Assembly (NCBI RefSeq): GCF_013179285.1 | Contig: NZ_WVNW01000001.1 | Location: forward strand, 434,001-498,000 | Source of the DNA: Roseobacter sp. HKCCD6576-2 | GTDB taxonomy: Bacteria; Pseudomonadota; Alphaproteobacteria; Rhodobacterales; Rhodobacteraceae | Reading direction: 5' to 3' | DNA length: 64,000 nt | Shown: positions 60,154 through 64,000 of the stretch, piece after piece | Numbering within the stretch: the stretch's first letter is position 1 | Layout of the letters: every line of letters starts with the position of its first letter | Notes under the pieces: generated by a model | What the model saw: the letters and a program-made list of their open reading frames with translations, nothing else | Database searches by the model: none | What the model was told of the DNA's origin: nothing | Program-made: the position numbers and the translations under genes

Positions 60154-60843
60154 TTAGGACGCCGTCGTCAGTTCCCCGACGATGGCGTCAAGTGCCGTGG
60201 CGATGTCGTCGATGCTGCCCATGGCGGGCACCTCGGTCAGCGCATCGCGCGCGGCGTAATAGTCGATCAGCGGGGCAGTTTGCGCGTGATAGGCCTGAAG
60301 CCGCGTGCGCACCGTTTCCGCATTGTCATCGGCGCGGCGCTTCATCTCCGTCCCGCCGCATTTGTCGCAAACCCCTTCGGTTTTCGGCTGCTTAAAATCG
60401 TCGTGATAACCCTCGCCACAAGCGGCGCAGGTGTAGCGCCCGGCCACACGGGCGACCATCGCTTCGTCATCCACCTCAAGGCTGATCACCGCGTCGATCT
60501 TCTGATCCTTCTCGGTCAAAAGCCGGTCCAGCGCCTCGGCCTGTGCATCTGTCCGAGGAAAGCCATCGAGGATCGTGCCTTTGGTGACATCCGGCTGCTC
60601 CAGTCGCTCTTTGAGCACCGCCAGCACGATCTCATCAGAGACCAGCTCGCCAGCTTCCATCACAGCTTTCGCTGCCAGGCCCGCGGGCGTGCCTGCGGCA
60701 ACCGCGCCGCGCAGCAAATCACCGGTGGAAAGCTGCACGAGCCCGAACCGCTCTTCGAGCATCCGGGCCTGCGTGCCTTTGCCGGCCCCCGGGGGGCCGA
60801 GCAAAATCAGGTTTACGGGGCGGGTCATGGTCTCTGTTGTCAT
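60154..60843 (-). CDS. adk: Adenylate kinase, zinc-finger LID type
   Basis: Converts ATP and AMP to two ADP. The 229-residue product has P-loop GPPGAGKGTQ, the NMP-binding region STGDLLRGAVAAGT, the DGFPRT motif, and a LID domain with four cysteines (TCAACGEG and VCDKCGGT) that bind zinc. Start either 60843 (used) or 60828, which would give the common N-terminus near MTRPVNLILLG. Eleven bases after acs on the same strand; this is not the usual ribosomal-protein position of adk. Pairing makes sense because acetyl-CoA synthetase produces AMP. Confidence 0.95.
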   Translation of the reverse strand: MTTETMTRPVNLILLGPPGAGKGTQARMLEERFGLVQLSTGDLLRGAVAAGTPAGLAAKAVMEAGELVSDEIVLAVLKERLEQPDVTKGTILDGFPRTDAQAEALDRLLTEKDQKIDAVISLEVDDEAMVARVAGRYTCAACGEGYHDDFKQPKTEGVCDKCGGTEMKRRADDNAETVRTRLQAYHAQTAPLIDYYAARDALTEVPAMGSIDDIATALDAIVGELTTAS

Positions 60844-60853
60844 CTGACCCGTC

Positions 60854-62788
60854 TCACTTATTGGCCCGGTTTTCGATCAACTCGTCGACCACCGAAGGAT
60901 CGGCCAGCGTCGAAGTATCCCCAAGCGACCCGAAATCGTTCTCAGCAATTTTGCGCAGAATGCGCCGCATGATCTTGCCGGAGCGGGTCTTTGGCAGGCC
61001 GGGCGCCCATTGAATGACATCCGGTTTGGCAATCGGGCCGATTTCACGGCGCACCCAGTTCGAGAGCGTCACTTTCAGCTCATCCGATGGCGTCTCATCA
61101 TTCATCAAGGTCACGTAGCAATAGATGCCCTGACCTTTCACGGGATGCGGGTAACCCACCACCGCGGCCTCCGAAACGGTCTCATGCGCCACAAGCGCGG
61201 ATTCAACCTCGGCTGTCCCCATACGGTGGCCGGAGACGTTGATCACGTCATCGACGCGGCCGGTGATCCAATACTCGCCATCCGCGTCGCGGCGGCAGCC
61301 ATCACCCGAGAAGTAGTAGCCTTTGTAGTCGCTGAAATAGGTCTTCACGAAGCGATCATGATCGCCCCAAACCGTGCGCATCTGACCCGGCCAACTGTCT
61401 TTCAGTACCAGAACGCCCTCTACATCGTTGCCTTCGATGATCTCGCCAGAGGTTGGCTCCAACACCAGCGGCTGCACACCGAAGAAGGGTTTCTGCGCCG
61501 CGCCGGGCTTCAGCTCGTGGGCGCCGGGCAGCGGCGTCATCATGTGGCCGCCAGTTTCGGTCTGCCACCAGGTGTCGACGATCGGGCATTTCCCCTTGCC
61601 GACATTCTCGTTGTACCAGTTCCAGGCCTCGGGGTTGATGTTCTCCCCCACGGTGCCAAGCAGTTTCAGGCTGCTGAGGTCGTATTTCTCAACAAAGCTG
61701 GTGCCCTTGGCCATCAGTGCCCGGATGGCAGTGGGGGCCGTATAGAACTGATTGACCTTGTGCTTCTCGCAGACCTGCCAGAAGCGGCCCGCATCCGGAT
61801 AGGTCGGCACGCCTTCGAACATCAGCGTCGTGGCGCCATTGGCTAGCGGGCCGTAGACGATATAGCTGTGACCCGTGACCCAGCCCACATCCGCCGTGCA
61901 CCAGAAGATGTCGCCGTCATGATAGTCGAAGCTGTATTGATGGGTCATCGAGGCATAGACGATGTAGCCACCCGTGGTGTGCACCACGCCTTTGGGCTGC
62001 CCCGTCGAGCCAGAGGTGTAGAGGATGAACAGCGGATCTTCGGCACTCATCTCTTCTGGCGGGCAGTCGGACGAGACGCGGCTGGCCACGTCATCATACC
62101 AGATGTCCCGGCCACCGACCCAGGCGACTTGATCACCCGTGCGCTTCACGACCAGACATTTGGTGTCGATCACATTGTGCAGAAGCGCCTTGTTGACGTT
62201 GTCTTTCAACTCGGTGACGCGCCCGCCCCTCGGAGCGCCATCAGCCGTGATCACCAGCTTTGCGCCAGAGCCGTTGATCCGAGCGCCAAGCGCGTCGGCG
62301 GAGAACCCGGCGAAGACGATGGAGTGGATCGCACCGATCCGGGCACAGGCCAGCATGGCATAGGCAGCTTCGGGGATCATCGGGAGATAGAGAACGACCC
62401 GATCGCCCTTCTTGACACCGCATTCTTTCAAGACATTGGCAAAGGTGCCGACCTTTTCGGCCAGCATGTTATAGGTGATGTGTTGCGCCTCATCACCGGG
62501 CTCATCAGGCTCAAAGATGATCGCGGTCTGATCACCCCGGGTCGCCAAATGCCGGTCAATGCAGTTGGCCGAGACGTTCAGCGTGCCGTCTTCGAACCAT
62601 TTCACATGGACATTGTCATGTTCGAAAGAGGTGTCTTTGACCTTGGTGAAGGGCTTGATCCAATCGATCCGCAGCCCGTGCTCGCCCCAAAACCCGTCCG
62701 GGTCGTTGACTGACGCGGCATACATCTCTTCGTAACGGGCGGCGTCAATATGGGCACCGGGCAGCAGATCGGGGGTGTCTTTGGGCAA
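60854..62788 (-). CDS. acs: Acetyl-CoA synthetase
   Basis: Activates acetate to acetyl-CoA with ATP, releasing AMP. The 644-residue product has the ANL signature [15 protein letters not shown], the acetate-pocket region TWWQTETGG, the hinge and the C-terminal [11 protein letters not shown], whose lysine is the regulatory acetylation site. It starts at TTG: an in-frame stop lies 13 bases upstream, and GGGAGAGAG precedes the TTG, so no ATG start is possible. With adk it forms an operon; the symporter supplies acetate. Confidence 0.96.
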   Translation of the reverse strand: MPKDTPDLLPGAHIDAARYEEMYAASVNDPDGFWGEHGLRIDWIKPFTKVKDTSFEHDNVHVKWFEDGTLNVSANCIDRHLATRGDQTAIIFEPDEPGDEAQHITYNMLAEKVGTFANVLKECGVKKGDRVVLYLPMIPEAAYAMLACARIGAIHSIVFAGFSADALGARINGSGAKLVITADGAPRGGRVTELKDNVNKALLHNVIDTKCLVVKRTGDQVAWVGGRDIWYDDVASRVSSDCPPEEMSAEDPLFILYTSGSTGQPKGVVHTTGGYIVYASMTHQYSFDYHDGDIFWCTADVGWVTGHSYIVYGPLANGATTLMFEGVPTYPDAGRFWQVCEKHKVNQFYTAPTAIRALMAKGTSFVEKYDLSSLKLLGTVGENINPEAWNWYNENVGKGKCPIVDTWWQTETGGHMMTPLPGAHELKPGAAQKPFFGVQPLVLEPTSGEIIEGNDVEGVLVLKDSWPGQMRTVWGDHDRFVKTYFSDYKGYYFSGDGCRRDADGEYWITGRVDDVINVSGHRMGTAEVESALVAHETVSEAAVVGYPHPVKGQGIYCYVTLMNDETPSDELKVTLSNWVRREIGPIAKPDVIQWAPGLPKTRSGKIMRRILRKIAENDFGSLGDTSTLADPSVVDELIENRANK

Positions 62789-62835
62789 GGTCTCTCTCCC
62801 TTAAAGAGTCGTGGGCTCAGGTTCCCATCGGCAAA

Positions 62836-62878
62836 AACGCGTTGAGCCATGATGGGCCCGTATTGGGCCCGACGCGTT
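62836..62878 (-). other. Hairpin in the acs leader
   Basis: Two GGGCCC blocks (62854-62859, 62865-62870) pair around GTATT, and AACGCGT (62836-62842) pairs with ACGCGTT (62872-62878) across an uneven internal loop. It lies about 50 bases upstream of the acs start and may affect translation or mark the end of an upstream transcript. Confidence 0.4.
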
Positions 62879-63188
62879 CTGCGATTCCGGAAAGCCGCGC
62901 GAGCAATACGCTGACTTTGACCGGGGCCCGCATCATCGGGCCGAATTCAATGGCTAGCCTCCCCCAACCGTCTCTTGGAGCGTTGCATCGCGGGCCGCCC
63001 GGGTCTGTTCTCCTCCCCCGGATGAGCGCGACTTAACCCTCCTATGATTGGCTCCGAACCGGGTCCTCACGTCCCCATTTACGCAACGGCGCCAATGTGC
63101 GTGAGGTTACAGGAATTCGTTAAATCCAGAACATCTTCCTGACGTTCAATGATTTTCCTGTAACAGGTTTTCATGTCGCGGCGCAGAA

Positions 63189-63208
63189 ATTGTAAATATT
63201 TTTGCAAT
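63189..63208 (-). promoter_or_regulatory. TTTGCAAA-like regulator site and -10 hexamer upstream of acs
   Basis: ATTGTAAA, four bases, TTTGCAAT: close to the TTTGCAAA-N4-TTTGCAAA pattern described for PccR/ScfR short-chain-acyl-CoA regulators of Rhodobacterales. On the leftward strand the same bases supply TACAAT as a -10 (63194-63189), with TTTGTG 16 bases before it. Context (acetate activation) agrees. Confidence 0.45.
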
Positions 63209-63532
63209 TTCACAAAAGTGTGAGGCGTTTCAACGGGTTCATTGCATCGATGCTGTAAGGCTATCGATCGAACGCCGCCGCAATGCGGCAGAAGTCGCCT
63301 GCGAAGCGGAAGTCGCGGCTGGACTCGATGTCGCAGGTCCCGCCGAAGCGACGGCGATTGCGAAAGAATCATTCGTGTGGTGAGCCAAGAAGCTCATTTG
63401 ATTCCGCGACGGCATCGTGACCCATCAGTTTCGGCCTGTTCACGCCGCCCAACATCATCCCATTCTCGGTGATTTGCGGAACTGGAAGCCCACCGGATGT
63501 CCCGCATTTGGTTGGTCATCAACGCAGATTTG

Positions 63533-64000
63533 TCAGTCCAGAACCACGAACTGGCTTGCCAGCCATGGCATCGCTTCCAGTCCAGGTGTCGTGAAATGCA
63601 ACGCGATCAACTCCCGTGCAATCGCTGCGATCTGGCCTGGGATGTCGCCTGTCCAGTCTTCGCTGGCATAGAGAACGATTTGCCGTGACGCGCCTTCATT
63701 GGGCAAAGGATGCGCATCAATGCCGCCCGCAAACCGCCCGGCGCGGAGCAGGCTCAAAGGCGTCGTGATCGTCCAGCCCTTGCCCCCTGCGACCAGGGCG
63801 CTGATGGATTGGTTGGAATCCATCTCAAACCGCTGCGGCGGTGTCCATCCATGGCGACCGAGATATTCCTCGATCTGTTTGCCCATGATCTGATCCATGT
63901 CCCGCCGCAGAAAGGCCATGTCAGTAAGGGCATTGAGCCCGGCGGAGACATCGGTCCCTCGCGGCACTGCCAGAATGTAGGGGTCATTCAACAACGGATG
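63533..64000 (-). CDS. LysR-type transcriptional regulator, C-terminal part only
   Basis: The frame is open at the right edge, so the DNA-binding N-terminus lies outside. The visible 155 residues are a LysR substrate-binding domain: HPLLNDPYILAVPRG, then FEMDSNQSISALVAGGKGWTITTPLSLL, and a C-terminal lobe with ALHFTTPGLEAMPW. It reads in the same direction as acs but is 744 bases away, so a regulatory link is uncertain. Confidence 0.85.
   Translation of the reverse strand, partial: HPLLNDPYILAVPRGTDVSAGLNALTDMAFLRRDMDQIMGKQIEEYLGRHGWTPPQRFEMDSNQSISALVAGGKGWTITTPLSLLRAGRFAGGIDAHPLPNEGASRQIVLYASEDWTGDIPGQIAAIARELIALHFTTPGLEAMPWLASQFVVLD

Larger units (their letters stand above)
62789..63532. 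other. Long leader/intergenic region upstream of acs
   Basis: A 744-base gap between the LysR-type gene and acs, both read leftward. No gene with credible start and composition was found. It holds a hairpin at 62836-62878 near acs, an AT-rich island at about 63,110-63,240 with a TTTGCAAA-type site overlapping a -10-like hexamer (63189-63208), and otherwise mixed-composition sequence. If that promoter is real, the acs message has a leader of roughly 390 bases. Confidence 0.5.

Noticed and set aside
63242-63472. 76-codon frame in the acs upstream region
   Set aside because: No ribosome site and no recognisable protein features; composition is not convincing.
1-64000. Prophage, transposon, CRISPR array, tRNA or rRNA genes
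   Set aside because: No integrase, transposase, terminal repeats, regularly spaced repeats or tRNA-like cloverleaf sequence was seen on either strand.

Overview
The window reads as chromosomal DNA of an alphaproteobacterium, most likely of the Rhodobacterales/Roseobacter type; the genus cannot be named from sequence alone. The supports are the imuA-imuB-dnaE2 mutagenesis cassette with a GTTC-N7-GTTC type LexA box, the acs / adk / DUF4212 / sodium-solute symporter / CBS-DUF294 / exonuclease neighbourhood, several solute-binding-protein transporters and generally high GC. No rRNA, tRNA, CRISPR array, insertion sequence, integrase or replication origin was seen.

Layout. 1-4.4 kb: end of an exopolysaccharide locus (Wzc-like tyrosine autokinase, Wza-like export lipoprotein, priming sugar transferase). 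4.4-6 kb: a metallophosphatase and a small cysteine-rich zinc-ribbon protein. 6.3-13.9 kb: a peptide uptake and breakdown module (M24 peptidase, family 5 binding protein, XRE-cupin regulator, two permeases, two ATPases, GAF protein). 13.9-27.6 kb: the accessory centrepiece. An orphan CdtB-like nuclease without signal peptide sits between two AT-rich gaps, followed by a tightly packed six-gene operon of unrecognised proteins (129, 125, 1188, 120, 159 and 2303 residues) that closes with a strong hairpin. 27.7-32.3 kb: a MarR-controlled RND efflux operon. 32.4-39 kb: an IclR-linked tripartite tricarboxylate-type uptake system joined to an AtuA/DUF4387 pair and an SDR dehydrogenase. 39.2-45.2 kb: a rhodanese and the SOS mutasome. 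45.2-50.2 kb: a second RND operon, divergent from a TetR gene across two tandem palindromes. 50.3-53.4 kb: a GAPDH paralogue, an aldehyde dehydrogenase and a HutC-type GntR regulator. 53.5-62.8 kb: an acetate-centred region (membrane PAS-exonuclease fusion, CBS/nucleotidyltransferase protein, symporter with DUF4212 subunit, adenylate kinase, acetyl-CoA synthetase). The window ends inside a LysR-type regulator.

How the genes work together. Most transport modules carry their own regulator next to a palindromic site that could be its operator (MarR, IclR, TetR, GntR, XRE-cupin). Both binding-protein genes of uptake systems are followed by intercistronic hairpins that probably raise binding protein over membrane components. 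The strongest candidate for an undescribed system is 14.2-27.6 kb: about 12 kb on one strand coding for large, beta-rich-looking proteins without export signals, directly downstream of a DNase I-fold toxin homologue that has all its catalytic residues. A functional link between the nuclease and the operon is inference from position only.
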